DNA from: Citrobacter amalonaticus
Lineage (GTDB): Bacteria; Pseudomonadota; Gammaproteobacteria; Enterobacterales; Enterobacteriaceae
Reading direction: 5' to 3'
Assembly: GCF_018252635.1 (NCBI RefSeq)
Contig: NZ_JAGTXM010000002.1
Coordinates: 328,962-392,961, forward strand
DNA: 64,000 bases
Under the pieces are notes generated by a model. The model was given only the letters and a program-made list of their open reading frames with translations. It did not search any database and was not told where the DNA came from. Below, piece after piece: positions 35,589 through 45,579 of the stretch. How positions within the stretch are numbered: the first letter of the stretch is position 1; each line of letters opens with the position of its first letter. The translations under genes and the position numbers were made by a program.

Positions 35589-36743
35589 ATGAGCGTATTC
35601 GATTACAGCAACCCGGTAACGTTTTATTTTGGCGCTGGGAAATTCAATAAGTTAGGCGAGATAGCCACGAAGCACGGGCAGAACGTGCTACTGGTCGTGT
35701 CTGACAGCACCAAACACACAGGCCAACTCGAACGGGCACAGCAGTTGCTTTCTGACGCCGGGATTGCCTTTGTCATTTACGATCGCTTTATGCAGAACCC
35801 GCTTTCGACACTGGTTGAAGAAGGCGCAGCGCTGGCCAGAGATGAACACTGCGATCTGATCATTGGGATTGGTGGCGGCAGTGCAATGGATATGGCAAAA
35901 GGCATCGCCTTTTGCGCCTGCAATGAAGGCAGTATCTGGAATTACGTGTTTGGCAAAAAACAGGCGCAGCACGCATTGCCGGTGATATTAATCCCCACCA
36001 CTGCCGGCACCGGCAGCGAAGCGAACCGGACTGCCGTATTTACCAATCCACAAACGCATGACAAAAAAGGGCTGGTTAATCCGCTGATCTATCCTGTCGC
36101 CGCTATTATCGATCCTGAACTGATGCTTACCCTGCCCAAACGCGTTATCGCAGGCCCTGGCGCTGATGTTCTCTTCCATGCTCTCGAATCCTATATCTCG
36201 CGCAACGCAAATCCGTTCAGTGAAATGCTGTCCTTGCAGGCCATTCGTCTGCTGGCGAAAAACCTGCCGCGGGTTTACGAGGACGTGAGCTGTCTGGACG
36301 CCTGGGAAAAGGTGACACAGGCCAGCACTCTCGCGGGAATGGCGATCGACTGTGCGGGAACCACATTGCCGCACGCGCTACAACATCCGATGGGCGGGTT
36401 ACTGGATGTGGTGCACGCAGAAGGGATTGCCGCCGTTTACCCTGTCTTCCTTGAATACACCTGGTCCGCCTCTCCAGAGAAATTTGCCGCCATTGCACAA
36501 GCCATGGGCGTAAACACGCAGGGAATGACCATTGAACAAGCGGCACAAAGCAGCGTTACCGCCGTCACCGACTTCCTGAAAGGCATCAATATGCTGCCGA
36601 CGCTGAGCGAACTTGGGGTGAAAGAAGAACACTTCGACTGGATCATTAATAACGTGCTGACCACGATGAATGTGGTGTTAAACAATAACCCACGCGTGCC
36701 TGATGCGAAGACGCTTCGCGATCTTTTAACCCGTAGCCTTTAA
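35589..36743 (+). CDS. Iron-containing alcohol dehydrogenase
   Basis: 384 residues from ATG 35589 (ATG 35586 is too near the GGAG). Group III Fe-ADH fold: the N-terminal nucleotide-binding part has GIGGGSAMDMAKG near residue 95, and the metal ligands appear in the segments GPGADVLFHALES (His) and HPMGGLLDVVHAEG (His, His). It likely oxidises or reduces a hydroxy/keto group of a sugar acid with NAD(P). First gene of the operon with two DgoK-type kinases, transporter and aldolase. Confidence 0.85.
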   Translation: MSVFDYSNPVTFYFGAGKFNKLGEIATKHGQNVLLVVSDSTKHTGQLERAQQLLSDAGIAFVIYDRFMQNPLSTLVEEGAALARDEHCDLIIGIGGGSAMDMAKGIAFCACNEGSIWNYVFGKKQAQHALPVILIPTTAGTGSEANRTAVFTNPQTHDKKGLVNPLIYPVAAIIDPELMLTLPKRVIAGPGADVLFHALESYISRNANPFSEMLSLQAIRLLAKNLPRVYEDVSCLDAWEKVTQASTLAGMAIDCAGTTLPHALQHPMGGLLDVVHAEGIAAVYPVFLEYTWSASPEKFAAIAQAMGVNTQGMTIEQAAQSSVTAVTDFLKGINMLPTLSELGVKEEHFDWIINNVLTTMNVVLNNNPRVPDAKTLRDLLTRSL

Positions 36744-36760
36744 TCGATAAAGGAATAGCC

Positions 36761-37771
36761 ATGTTTATTATTATAGATTCTGGCTCGTCGGCAACACGAC
36801 TGTATCTTGTGGATTCAGGCGACCTTCGTGTCATTGACAGAACGGTTATTCAGACCGGTGTTAATTCCACGATTGAGAAGGGAAGCAATGAATTTCTGAA
36901 AACGGAGATAACCTCCGGAATTAGGGAATTGCTCAATAAGCACTCGCTGTCGACTGAGGCGATTGAATTCATTATCGCCTCAGGAATGATTACCTCTAAT
37001 CTGGGACTTCATGAAATACCGCACCGGGAGGCACCAGCTGATATTGCGCAACTGGCTAAACATGCCGTGCGCTTCGCCGGTAACAAGCTGCTGCCGGTGA
37101 ATATTCCGGTAATACTGATCCCGGGGATAAAAAATAAAACGACGGCCCAGTGGCAGAACCTGTGTGGCGTCGACCTCATGCGGGGAGAAGAAACGCAGGC
37201 CGTAGGCGTATTGCTCGCCAGGAACCCCGCATTGCCCTGCACGCTGATTGAACTGGGCTCAACCACTAAGCTTATCTCCATTAACGAAAAAGGAGAAATC
37301 GCCGGTAGCATCACGTCACTCAGTGGACAGGTTTATGCCGCCATTGTGAAACAGACTTTCGTTGCCGCCAGTATAGAGAATGCCGAAGACGCCGGTTTAG
37401 ATGAAAGGGTCATTGATGCGGCGTACCGCTCTGTTACGCAAAGCGGCTTCCTGCGTACCGTATTAATGACGCGCTTCTTACAGTTTTCTTTATCCAGTAC
37501 CGCGGCGCAGAGGAAATTATTCCTTGAAAGCGCAATGGCCTGCGACGATTTAAAACTGCTGTCAGATGCTCAACGCCAGGGATTTAATTTGAACGGCGAC
37601 ATCTATCTCATTGGGAATACAGCACGCTGCGCCTTATACCACTTTATTTTTTCGCATTATGCCCAGCCTAATGCGCATTTCAACATTATTTCCGATGCAG
37701 AAAGTATCGACATGCTGGCAATAACCGGAGCGAGCGCCATTGCCCGCGAGATACAAACTAACCCGCAGTGA
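36761..37771 (+). CDS. Diverged 2-keto-3-deoxy-galactonokinase-like protein (copy 1)
   Basis: 336 residues of the DgoK (ASKHA) kinase family, with the family core GMITSNLGLHEIPHR and LMRGEETQAVGVL. The usual ATP loop DTGTTNTR is DSGSSATR and the second loop PGSHSK is ELGSTTK, so it has diverged at both phosphate-contacting sites. It may use another sugar acid or act as a regulatory subunit. Followed 12 bases later by a canonical copy. Shine-Dalgarno AAAGGA. Confidence 0.75.
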   Translation: MFIIIDSGSSATRLYLVDSGDLRVIDRTVIQTGVNSTIEKGSNEFLKTEITSGIRELLNKHSLSTEAIEFIIASGMITSNLGLHEIPHREAPADIAQLAKHAVRFAGNKLLPVNIPVILIPGIKNKTTAQWQNLCGVDLMRGEETQAVGVLLARNPALPCTLIELGSTTKLISINEKGEIAGSITSLSGQVYAAIVKQTFVAASIENAEDAGLDERVIDAAYRSVTQSGFLRTVLMTRFLQFSLSSTAAQRKLFLESAMACDDLKLLSDAQRQGFNLNGDIYLIGNTARCALYHFIFSHYAQPNAHFNIISDAESIDMLAITGASAIAREIQTNPQ

Positions 37772-37783
37772 GGTGAAAGCAGG

Positions 37784-38773
37784 ATGACCATTATTACCAT
37801 TGATACCGGAACCACCAATACTCGCGTCTGCGCCTGGCAGGACGGAACATTACTGGCTGAAGCTGCGCGTTGTGCAGGCGTCCGGGATACCGCCATTACC
37901 GGCAGCACGGCCACGTTAATGCAAGGCGTCAGCGACGCCGTACAGGAGGTAAAGCAAAAAGCCGGCATCTCTTGCGACGCGAAGGTGATTTACCTCTCCG
38001 CCGGGATGATCACCTCCAACGTGGGTTTATGCGAGATCCCTCATCTTGTCGCTCCCGCCGGGTTAAAAGAACTGGCGGCGGGGATGACTCCCGCGCATCT
38101 GCCAGAGATTAGCGATGAACCCATCTGGTTTGTTCCTGGCATACGTAATCATAAAGACGCCGTCTCACTCGATAACGTCGAGCAGATGGACATGATGCGT
38201 GGCGAAGAAACGGAAGCGATTGGCGTACTCAGTAGCCTGGACATCCGTGGTCCCGCGCTGATTATTTTACCGGGTTCACATTCCAAATTTGTCAAAATTG
38301 ATGCACAGAACCGTATTGAAGGCTGCGTGACCACTATGGGCGGTGAGCTTCTGGAAGTCATTACCCGACATACGATCCTGGCCAGCTCTTTACAGCATCA
38401 ATTCGCGACCGACATCGACAGCCCCTCGCTATTACAAGGCGCCCGCCAGTGTCTGCAAACCGGACTTTCCCGCACCTGTTTTTCGGTTCGCGTGCTGGAT
38501 ATGTTTGCTGCTTTATCGCTGAATCAGAAAGCGAACGTACTGCTCGGTGCCGTCTTGCAGGATGATCTTCAGGCCGTTAAAAACAGCCAGGCATTTGACT
38601 GTCCTGCGGATACGCACATTGTGGTGTGCGGTAAAGAGATTCTTAAATTCGCGTTCGCCACCTTAATCGATCATGACCCGTGGTTTAACGGAAAAATAAC
38701 CGTCGCGCCGGAAAATAAATCCTTATCCGCAGAGGGATTACTGGCGCTGGCGAAACGAAAAAACATTATTTAA
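37784..38773 (+). CDS. 2-keto-3-deoxy-galactonokinase-like kinase (copy 2)
   Basis: 329 residues with intact DgoK motifs: DTGTTNTR (residues 6-13), SAGMITSNVGLCEIPH, MMRGEETEAIGVL and LPGSHSKFVKI. Family members phosphorylate 2-keto-3-deoxy-galactonate at C6. Together with the downstream KDPG-type aldolase this gives the last two steps of a DeLey-Doudoroff-type pathway. The operon has no sugar-acid dehydratase. Confidence 0.8.
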   Translation: MTIITIDTGTTNTRVCAWQDGTLLAEAARCAGVRDTAITGSTATLMQGVSDAVQEVKQKAGISCDAKVIYLSAGMITSNVGLCEIPHLVAPAGLKELAAGMTPAHLPEISDEPIWFVPGIRNHKDAVSLDNVEQMDMMRGEETEAIGVLSSLDIRGPALIILPGSHSKFVKIDAQNRIEGCVTTMGGELLEVITRHTILASSLQHQFATDIDSPSLLQGARQCLQTGLSRTCFSVRVLDMFAALSLNQKANVLLGAVLQDDLQAVKNSQAFDCPADTHIVVCGKEILKFAFATLIDHDPWFNGKITVAPENKSLSAEGLLALAKRKNII

Positions 38774-38808
38774 CTCCTTTGTACCCTACAAAAATAAAGG
38801 TTTACGTT

Positions 38809-40116
38809 ATGAACACAACCGTAAAAGAAAGTGCCGTAGTCAAAAAAAGAGGCGGTAAAAGATGGTTTGTTGTTTTCCTCTTATTAATCGGCGGGATTAT
38901 TAACTATCTGGATCGCGCGAGTTTATCCATCGCCGCGCCCGATATGATGAAAGAACTGAATCTGTCTAATACGGATATTGGGCTTCTGGGTTCGGTATTC
39001 GCGTTGATTTATGCCTTGTGCCAACTCCCGGCCGGTTTTCTGGTTGACCGCTTTGGCCCTAAGAAAGTGTATGGCTGGGCTGTTGCGTTATGGAGCGGCG
39101 CCACGATGCTGACGGGGGCATGCAGCAATATGATGACCCTGATTTTCGCACGCGGAATTTTAGGTATTACTGAAGCTCCCTGCTGGCCAGGCGCGGCCAA
39201 AATCACTGCGTCCTGGTTCCCTAAGAAGGAGCGCGCGCTGGCGACAGGTTTCTGGGATGCTGCGTCGAAATGGGGGCCGGCCATTGCTCCGCCGATTCTG
39301 GTGGCCATTATCGTGCCTTTTGGCTGGCGTTCTTTATTTTATATTGCCGGTGCAATTGGCCTGGTCTTCGTGGTGTTCTTTATTTTTGCTTATCACCAGC
39401 CGGAAAAACACCCGAGTATCACTAAAGAGGAACTGGATTATATCAAGGAAGGCGGCGGTGGCACCGCAGAAAAACTGACAGGTGATGCAGAGAAAATCAG
39501 TTGGGGCGGCTTATTCAAATACCGCTGCATCTGGGGAATGATATTAGGCTGGTTTTGCTATGTGTGGATGATGAATATTTTCACCACCTTCCTGCCGCTC
39601 TATTTGATGAAAACCCAGAACATTCAGCTTAAAGAATTAGGGATCTATGCCAGTATTCCTTATTTCGGCGGTATTGTCGGCGCCATCATGGGAGGATACA
39701 TCTCCAAATGGTTAATCGATAAAAATATCTTTACCGATTCACTGAAAGCAAAACGCGTCACCATCAGTATCTCTGCATTACTTGCGGGTATTGCCGTTAT
39801 TGCCGTGCCGATGGTGGATGGTCTGTTTGCCACATTAACGCTGCTGGTGATTGCCATGGCACTGCTTTCCGCGCTCTCCGCGACCGGCTGGGCGTTACCT
39901 GGCGACGTTGCCCCCTCCTCCATGGTGGCGTCTGTCGGCAGTATCCAGAACTTCGGCGGTTATTTTGCCGGTTCGCTCTCCCCCCTTGCCACTGGCTTGA
40001 TTGCTGATGTCACTGGCTCTTACACCCTGGCCTTCGTCAGCGGTGGGATTATCGCGGCCTGTGCCGCACTGTGTTACTGGTTCATCGTAAAAGAGCCGGT
40101 AAAAGTAGAAGAATAA
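38809..40116 (+). CDS. MFS transporter, anion:cation symporter type (DgoT/GudP-like)
   Basis: 435 residues with 12 helices. Motifs NYLDRASLSIAAPDM in helix 1 and AGFLVDRFGPKKVYG in the helix 2-3 loop are typical of hexuronate/galactonate/glucarate symporters. ATG 38809 follows AAAGG. It probably brings in the sugar acid degraded by this operon. Confidence 0.85.
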   Translation: MNTTVKESAVVKKRGGKRWFVVFLLLIGGIINYLDRASLSIAAPDMMKELNLSNTDIGLLGSVFALIYALCQLPAGFLVDRFGPKKVYGWAVALWSGATMLTGACSNMMTLIFARGILGITEAPCWPGAAKITASWFPKKERALATGFWDAASKWGPAIAPPILVAIIVPFGWRSLFYIAGAIGLVFVVFFIFAYHQPEKHPSITKEELDYIKEGGGGTAEKLTGDAEKISWGGLFKYRCIWGMILGWFCYVWMMNIFTTFLPLYLMKTQNIQLKELGIYASIPYFGGIVGAIMGGYISKWLIDKNIFTDSLKAKRVTISISALLAGIAVIAVPMVDGLFATLTLLVIAMALLSALSATGWALPGDVAPSSMVASVGSIQNFGGYFAGSLSPLATGLIADVTGSYTLAFVSGGIIAACAALCYWFIVKEPVKVEE

Positions 40117-40122
40117 TACCGT

Positions 40123-40147
40123 CAGGGGGAAATCTCCCTGGCTTTTT
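40123..40147 (+). terminator. Hairpin with T-run inside the sugar-acid operon
   Basis: CAGGG and CCCTG arms (one extra pair possible) followed by GGCTTTTT, between the transporter stop and the aldolase Shine-Dalgarno. It could lower readthrough into the aldolase gene. Confidence 0.45.
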
Positions 40148-40160
40148 ACAGAGGTTATCA

Positions 40161-40808
40161 ATGATTAAACATCGCGTTATTCACGCTATAGAACAGACCG
40201 GACTGATTGCCATCGTGCGCGGTATCGAGCCTGAATCTGTTTTGCCTTTGGCTGAAGCGTTATATGCAGGTGGCGTTGAGGTGATAGAGGTGACGTGTAA
40301 TTCCACACGTTATCTGGAAAGTATCACTGCGCTAAAAACGAAAATGGGAGATAAGATGAAGGTGGGGGCTGGTACCGTCATCAATCCCGTGATGGCGCAA
40401 CTGGTGATCGATGCCGGCGCTGATTTCGTGTTGTCGCCCGATTTCAATCCTGATGTCGTCTCTATGGTCCATGAGAAGCAACGACTGATGATCCCGGCGG
40501 TGATGACGCCATCCGAAATCCTCCAGGCCTGTCGCCTTGGCGTGGACTTGCTGAAGCTCTTTCCGGCAAACAGCCTGGGCATCGATTATCTGAAAGAGAT
40601 CCAGGGACCGTTGGATAACCTCGCGCTGATCCCGGTGGGCGGCATTACGCTTGAAAATACAGCAAGCTTTGCCCATGCGGGCGCGTTTGCGGTCGGCGTC
40701 GGGAGCGCACTGACAAACAAACAGTGGGTAAAAGACGGTGAATGGGGAAAAATCACCCGTCAGGCTGAGGCATTTATCCGGGCTTTCCACGATAACAAGC
40801 GCCGATAA
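40161..40808 (+). CDS. KDPG/KDPGal-type aldolase
   Basis: 215 residues, class I aldolase of the Eda/DgoA fold. The catalytic Glu is in EVIEVTCNS, the phosphate loop is GAGTVIN and the Schiff-base Lys is in VDLLKLFPAN. It cleaves a 2-keto-3-deoxy-6-phospho-sugar acid to pyruvate and glyceraldehyde-3-phosphate. ATG 40161 follows GAGG; the longer open frame overlaps the transporter and is rejected. Confidence 0.87.
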   Translation: MIKHRVIHAIEQTGLIAIVRGIEPESVLPLAEALYAGGVEVIEVTCNSTRYLESITALKTKMGDKMKVGAGTVINPVMAQLVIDAGADFVLSPDFNPDVVSMVHEKQRLMIPAVMTPSEILQACRLGVDLLKLFPANSLGIDYLKEIQGPLDNLALIPVGGITLENTASFAHAGAFAVGVGSALTNKQWVKDGEWGKITRQAEAFIRAFHDNKRR

Positions 40809-40907
40809 ATGACAACGGCATCCTGCCCTGCACGTTTTTCCTTCATTGTGTTCATGAAGCCCGCCTGGCTATACTGCGGCTCATTAACACTACAGTGAGG
40901 GAAGAAC

Positions 40908-41705
40908 GTGTCTGAGAAGATTAACCGCTCTGTCGCGCGGGCACTGGAAATCATGGAGTTGATTGCACAGAGCAAAGATGATCTCACTATTTCAGAGATC
41001 AGCAAATTTCTGTCCATTCCGAAAAGTACGACGTTCGATATTCTGTATACCCTTCTGGAAAAAGGATATCTGGAGCAGACCAGCGAGAAGCAGAAAACGT
41101 TCAGGCTGGGTATGAAACTGTTCCAGACCGGCGCTCACTATCTCGACAGAACGCCTTTTCGCGATGTTGCCCACGCCACCCTGGAAAAGCTGGTTGAAAC
41201 CGCAGGTGAAACGGCCTTTCTCGCGATTCTCAATAAAGATGAACTGGTGTACCTGGACAAGGTTGAAAGCCCCAATTCTGTCAGAACCTCGGCGCGTATT
41301 GGCTCCAGTAACCCGCTGTATTGTACGGGGTTGGGTAAAGCCATTCTCGCCACCCTGCCCGATGATGAAGTGCGCGCAATATTAAAACGAACCGGTGGTC
41401 TGCGACCCGTGACACCTTATACGATCACGGATGAAGCACAGTTTATGTCTATACTCGCCCAGGCCAGACAGCAAGGTTATGCGGTCGATGACCGAGAACA
41501 TAACAGCGAAGTCTTTTGCCTCGCAGCGCCGGTGTACAATCTCCACGGACATGTTAGCGCAGCCATCAGCGTGGCCAGTTTATTTTCTAAAGTGAAGGAC
41601 GATCGGCAAAAAATAGAGCAACTGGGAAAAATGATCTCAGCCGCTGCGCTCGAGTTGTCACACAGAATTGGCTATCGGGGTAATTCACTCTATGTGAGTG
41701 AATGA
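40908..41705 (+). CDS. IclR-family transcriptional regulator
   Basis: 265 residues with a GTG start after GAGGGAAGA. N-terminal winged helix (1-65: LTISEISKFLSIPKSTTFDILYTLLEKGYL) and IclR effector domain (YCTGLGKAILATLP, and VFCLAAPVYNLHGHVSAAISVA). It lies 99 bases downstream of the aldolase on the same strand and most likely controls the sugar-acid operon, with the 2-keto-3-deoxy acid or its phosphate as inducer. Confidence 0.87.
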   Translation: MSEKINRSVARALEIMELIAQSKDDLTISEISKFLSIPKSTTFDILYTLLEKGYLEQTSEKQKTFRLGMKLFQTGAHYLDRTPFRDVAHATLEKLVETAGETAFLAILNKDELVYLDKVESPNSVRTSARIGSSNPLYCTGLGKAILATLPDDEVRAILKRTGGLRPVTPYTITDEAQFMSILAQARQQGYAVDDREHNSEVFCLAAPVYNLHGHVSAAISVASLFSKVKDDRQKIEQLGKMISAAALELSHRIGYRGNSLYVSE

Positions 41706-41708
41706 GTT

Positions 41709-42350
41709 GATTGACGGTTTTACCTGACAAAATCGGCTAAACGACACGGTGTGGTTTACCAGGACTCTGCGCCGCAATCAGGTGCTATCGCCGTGGTCGT
41801 TGTAGTCGATTCGTTGAACACGTCTTTGTGAGTCGCTGTTGCTGGTCAGACTTCCCCGATCACCCACCCGCGAAGTGGTTTTCTTCGCATCAATCGGTGA
41901 GTGCGCGGCACAACCTATCAATATAGAGAGGGTTGTAATTACTGGCTGAAATCCATCTAACTCGTTCTCTTATCTAAACCATGCATGATTCTGCATGGAA
42001 AAATAATTATATTCTTGGTTTTTTCCACCACAAAACAGGATTCACCCATTTAAATCATTCACAAAATAAATATTTAAAGTTCTTTTATTGATTAAGTTTT
42101 TATTTTGCTGAGAAACCATGCATATTTGCATTCTGATCTCACAGAATATTCATCATACTATTTACGTCACATAGATATAGGCATCATTCGTTAATCTCCA
42201 CCTATCCACTTGAATTAGATAAATTAATTACTCAGAACATAATACAATTCGTATGTCATATCAAAAAAAGATGATATTTCACTTTGCCCGAATCGCTAAA
42301 GTCACTGATAATGCGCCCGGTCGTCTCTCCAACATGGCGGTATATTCCCT
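41709..42350. promoter_or_regulatory. Long gene-free region before pitB with two related palindromes
   Basis: 642 bases without a believable gene; from about 41990 on strongly AT-rich. AAACCATGCAT occurs at 41976-41986 and 42113-42123, each time followed by TGCAT, giving the inverted repeats ATGCATGATTCTGCAT (41981-41996) and ATGCATATTTGCAT. These may be operator sites. No clear Pho box was seen. Confidence 0.45.
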
Positions 42351-43850
42351 ATGCAATATGTGTTTTCTGGTCTGGATTTATATACCGGCTTGATGCTTTT
42401 ACTTGCGCTGGTCTTTGTCCTGTTTTACGAAGCTATTAACGGATTTCACGACACCGCTAATGCTGTCGCGACCGTTATTTATACCCGCGCCATGCAACCC
42501 CAACTAGCGGTGATGATGGCTGCGGCTTTCAACTTCTTTGGCGTCCTGTTGGGCGGGCTCAGCGTTGCCTATGCCATCGTGCATATGCTACCCACAGATT
42601 TGCTGCTCAATATGGGGTCGTCACATGGCCTCGCGATGATTTTCTCCATGTTACTGGCGGCCATTATCTGGAACCTGGGAACCTGGTATTTCGGCTTACC
42701 GGCTTCCAGTTCTCATACCCTGATCGGCGCGATTATTGGGATTGGACTCACCAACGCGCTGATGACCGGAACGTCGGTTGTCGATGCGTTAAACATCCCG
42801 GCGGTGGTCAATATCTTTGCGTCGTTGATCGCATCTCCCGTGGTCGGAATGGTGATTGCCGGCGGCCTGATCTTCCTGCTTCGCCGCTACTGGAGCGGCA
42901 CCAAAAAACGCGATCGCATCCATCGTCTTCCTGAAGAACGAAAAAAGAAAGGGGGTAAAAAGAAACCGCCATTCTGGACACGTATTTCACTCATCTTCTC
43001 AGCGGCAGGCGTGGCTTTCTCTCACGGTGCGAACGATGGTCAGAAAGGGATCGGCCTGGTGATGCTGGTGCTGGTGGGGATAGCGCCTGCCGGTTTCGTG
43101 GTGAACATGAGCGCTTCAGGCTACGAAATCACCCGCACGCGTGATGCTGTCAGCAATCTGGAAATGTACTTACAGCAACACCCCGACGTGGTAAGACAGG
43201 TGGCTGACATGACTCAACCGCTTGCGGCTCCGGCAGCGAATACCCCACCGACAACTGAATTTCATTGTCACCCGGCGAATACGATGGAAGCCCTTGGTCG
43301 CGTCAAAACACTGTTACCGGCCAATCTGGAGAGCTACGACACATTAAGCGTGCCGCAACGCAGCCAGTTACGACGCATCATGCTATGCATCTCCGATACA
43401 ACAGATAAAGTGGCGAAGCTGCCGGATATCAGCCGTAGCGACATGCATCTGTTAAAAAAACTGAAAACCGATATGTTGAGCACCATTGAATATGCGCCGA
43501 TCTGGATAATCATGGCGGTCGCACTGGCGTTGGGTATGGGGACGATGATCGGCTGGCGTCGCGTGGCAACCACGATTGGCGAGAAGATTGGTAAGAAAGG
43601 TATGACCTATGCCCAGGGGATGTCCGCTCAGCTCACGGCGGCGATCTCCATTGGTCTTGCCAGCTATATCGGAATGCCGGTTTCTACTACGCATGTGCTC
43701 TCTTCCGCCGTCGCGGGAACAATGATTGTCGACGGCGGTGGATTACAGCGGAAAACCGTCACCAGCATCGCGATGGCCTGGGTATTCACGTTGCCAGCGG
43801 CGATTTTGCTGTCCGGGTTTCTGTATTGGGCATCCCTGCAACTTATCTAA
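42351..43850 (+). CDS. pitB: PitB-type low-affinity phosphate transporter
   Basis: 499 residues, the same length as PitA/PitB. It imports metal-phosphate with H+. Family motifs [24 protein letters not shown] and [17 protein letters not shown] are at the two inverted halves, and a cytoplasmic loop includes EFHCHPANT. Details ([29 protein letters not shown] end) are closer to E. coli PitB than PitA. In E. coli pitB is elsewhere on the chromosome. Confidence 0.88.
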   Translation: MQYVFSGLDLYTGLMLLLALVFVLFYEAINGFHDTANAVATVIYTRAMQPQLAVMMAAAFNFFGVLLGGLSVAYAIVHMLPTDLLLNMGSSHGLAMIFSMLLAAIIWNLGTWYFGLPASSSHTLIGAIIGIGLTNALMTGTSVVDALNIPAVVNIFASLIASPVVGMVIAGGLIFLLRRYWSGTKKRDRIHRLPEERKKKGGKKKPPFWTRISLIFSAAGVAFSHGANDGQKGIGLVMLVLVGIAPAGFVVNMSASGYEITRTRDAVSNLEMYLQQHPDVVRQVADMTQPLAAPAANTPPTTEFHCHPANTMEALGRVKTLLPANLESYDTLSVPQRSQLRRIMLCISDTTDKVAKLPDISRSDMHLLKKLKTDMLSTIEYAPIWIIMAVALALGMGTMIGWRRVATTIGEKIGKKGMTYAQGMSAQLTAAISIGLASYIGMPVSTTHVLSSAVAGTMIVDGGGLQRKTVTSIAMAWVFTLPAAILLSGFLYWASLQLI

Positions 43851-43885
43851 CCTAATTAACGATTTAGCGAAGTGAAATATGCCTG

Positions 43886-43916
43886 AGAATGCCCGGTCCG
43901 ACAGACTGGGCATTCT
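43886..43916. terminator. Two-way terminator between pitB and the first kinase-like gene
   Basis: AGAATGCCCGGTC and GACTGGGCATTCT form a 13-pair stem (one G-U) between convergent stops. Confidence 0.75.
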
Positions 43917-43919
43917 TAC

Positions 43920-44654
43920 TTACTGAGGATGAAAGCCAACTACGGGCTTATTACCGCCAGTGTCATGATAACCCCGGGCCGCCATAAACGCCGTTATCGC
44001 TTTTTCCGCATCCGCCAGCACACTATCCAGCGACTGATTAGCATCAATATCGACAAGAGGTGCGCCGCCAAAGGTCAATTGTGGCGTTATCGCGATCTTC
44101 ATTGCCAGCGCTTCTCTACGATGATCGGGTTTACGTGCACAGGCAACGTCGAGATCAACATTCAGTTTTATCACCAAATCTGGCTTATGGCTGGCCATCC
44201 AGCGAAACGCAGAGCGTTCTTGTTCGGCCAACCAACTAACGAAGCGACTCCCATCTGTATTAATGGGAAACACGGTACCATCATAGGCGCCCGGGATTTG
44301 AATTTGTGGGTAGCGATCGGTTAACACAATTAAGCCCCGACGGCGACACATCAGCATATGGCGAAACCGCAATAACCGACGCGCAACAAAAGACATAATT
44401 ACCAATGCGGGAATCGCGCCAGGTAATCTTTTAGCAGTTTTAACTTTATTACGCTCAATAACTTTACCTAATGAATTACCCATTAACGGTAATTTAACCA
44501 CAGCGCGCCCTACATTTCCTGCCTGTTTCCCTAGATGGACTTTTTCTGTTGGGCCATATTTCTGCAAACAGATAACAAGATGTTCGCAGACCGTTGTTTT
44601 CCCCGAACCGTCGCTGCCAATAACGGCTATTAGCGGAGGTTTTATTGATTGCAT
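43920..44654 (-). CDS. Thymidylate-kinase-like P-loop protein (copy A)
   Basis: 244 residues. Walker [10 protein letters not shown] (13-21), TMK-type DRYPQ ([16 protein letters not shown]), and RKPDH in the lid region (ACARKPDH), which replaces the thymidylate-kinase LID. It is not a housekeeping tmk. Similar proteins occur in surface-polymer and lipid loci and are often misnamed thymidylate kinase. Divergent from two paralogues. The substrate is unknown; a lipid head-group or long-chain-base kinase fits the neighbourhood (inference). Confidence 0.75.
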   Translation of the reverse strand: MQSIKPPLIAVIGSDGSGKTTVCEHLVICLQKYGPTEKVHLGKQAGNVGRAVVKLPLMGNSLGKVIERNKVKTAKRLPGAIPALVIMSFVARRLLRFRHMLMCRRRGLIVLTDRYPQIQIPGAYDGTVFPINTDGSRFVSWLAEQERSAFRWMASHKPDLVIKLNVDLDVACARKPDHRREALAMKIAITPQLTFGGAPLVDIDANQSLDSVLADAEKAITAFMAARGYHDTGGNKPVVGFHPQ

Positions 44655-44825
44655 AAATACACCCCTAAAATAAAATTATCGCCATGAATAATTTATTATC
44701 CAAATTCCCTTGCGGATATAATTGTTAATACTAAAACGACAATTAGCCATTGTCACAACTTTATTGAACAGATATTCTGGGTACACAATTACTACCGTGA
44801 ATTATTTATTTAAACTGGATTTTTC

Positions 44826-45569
44826 GTGAATCAATATACTATTCCCACTATAAATCCCCCTTTCGCTCGGGTGATTGCTATAGTCGGCTGCGATGGTTCA
44901 GGTAAATCAACCCTGGCAGCCAGCCTGACTTCACTTCTGGGCTCACAGCTGCCGACAAAACAGCTTTATCTCGGGCAATCCTCTGGTCGTATTGGCGAAT
45001 GGATCGAACATTTGCCCCTCATCGGGGCGATACTGGGCCGTTACCTGCGGACAAAAGCCGCCGACGTGCACCAGCGCCCCTCTGCGCCGCCAGGAAACAT
45101 CACGGCGCTGGTGATCTTCCTGCTCTCTTGCTGGAGAGCATACAAATTCCGCAACATGTTGATCCAGAGTCGACAAGGTACATTGTTCATCGTCGATCGG
45201 TATCCACAGGCGGAAGTGCCCGGGTTTCGCTTTGACGGACCACAGTTAGCGAAAACAGCTGGCGGTAACCGGTGGGTACGACTCCTGAAAGCCCGCGAAC
45301 TCCAGTTGTACCAGTGGATGGCCTCCTGGCGGCCTCTGCTGTTGATCCGATTGGATATTGATGAAGAAACCGCCTTCTCACGTAAGCCCGATCATCCCCT
45401 TTCCGTCTTACACGAAAAGATCGCGGTTACGCCACATCTGACCTTCAACGGGGCACCAATTCTTGAACTGAATGGTCGGGAGTCGGCGGATCAAATTCTT
45501 ACTGACTCATTACGCTCAATTCAGACCTCTCTTCGCGATCACCGGATCGTTTTTGCGAGTCCTTTTTAG
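44826..45569 (+). CDS. Thymidylate-kinase-like P-loop protein (copy B)
   Basis: 247 residues with a GTG start. GCDGSGKST (19-27), IVDRYPQAEVPGFRFDGP and AFSRKPDH as in its paralogues. It lies ten bases upstream of copy C on the same strand, so it is part of the plus-strand run that continues to the LptG-like gene. Start not firm: only a weak GGAT precedes it. Confidence 0.75.
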   Translation: MNQYTIPTINPPFARVIAIVGCDGSGKSTLAASLTSLLGSQLPTKQLYLGQSSGRIGEWIEHLPLIGAILGRYLRTKAADVHQRPSAPPGNITALVIFLLSCWRAYKFRNMLIQSRQGTLFIVDRYPQAEVPGFRFDGPQLAKTAGGNRWVRLLKARELQLYQWMASWRPLLLIRLDIDEETAFSRKPDHPLSVLHEKIAVTPHLTFNGAPILELNGRESADQILTDSLRSIQTSLRDHRIVFASPF

Positions 45570-45579
45570 ACGGAACGAC

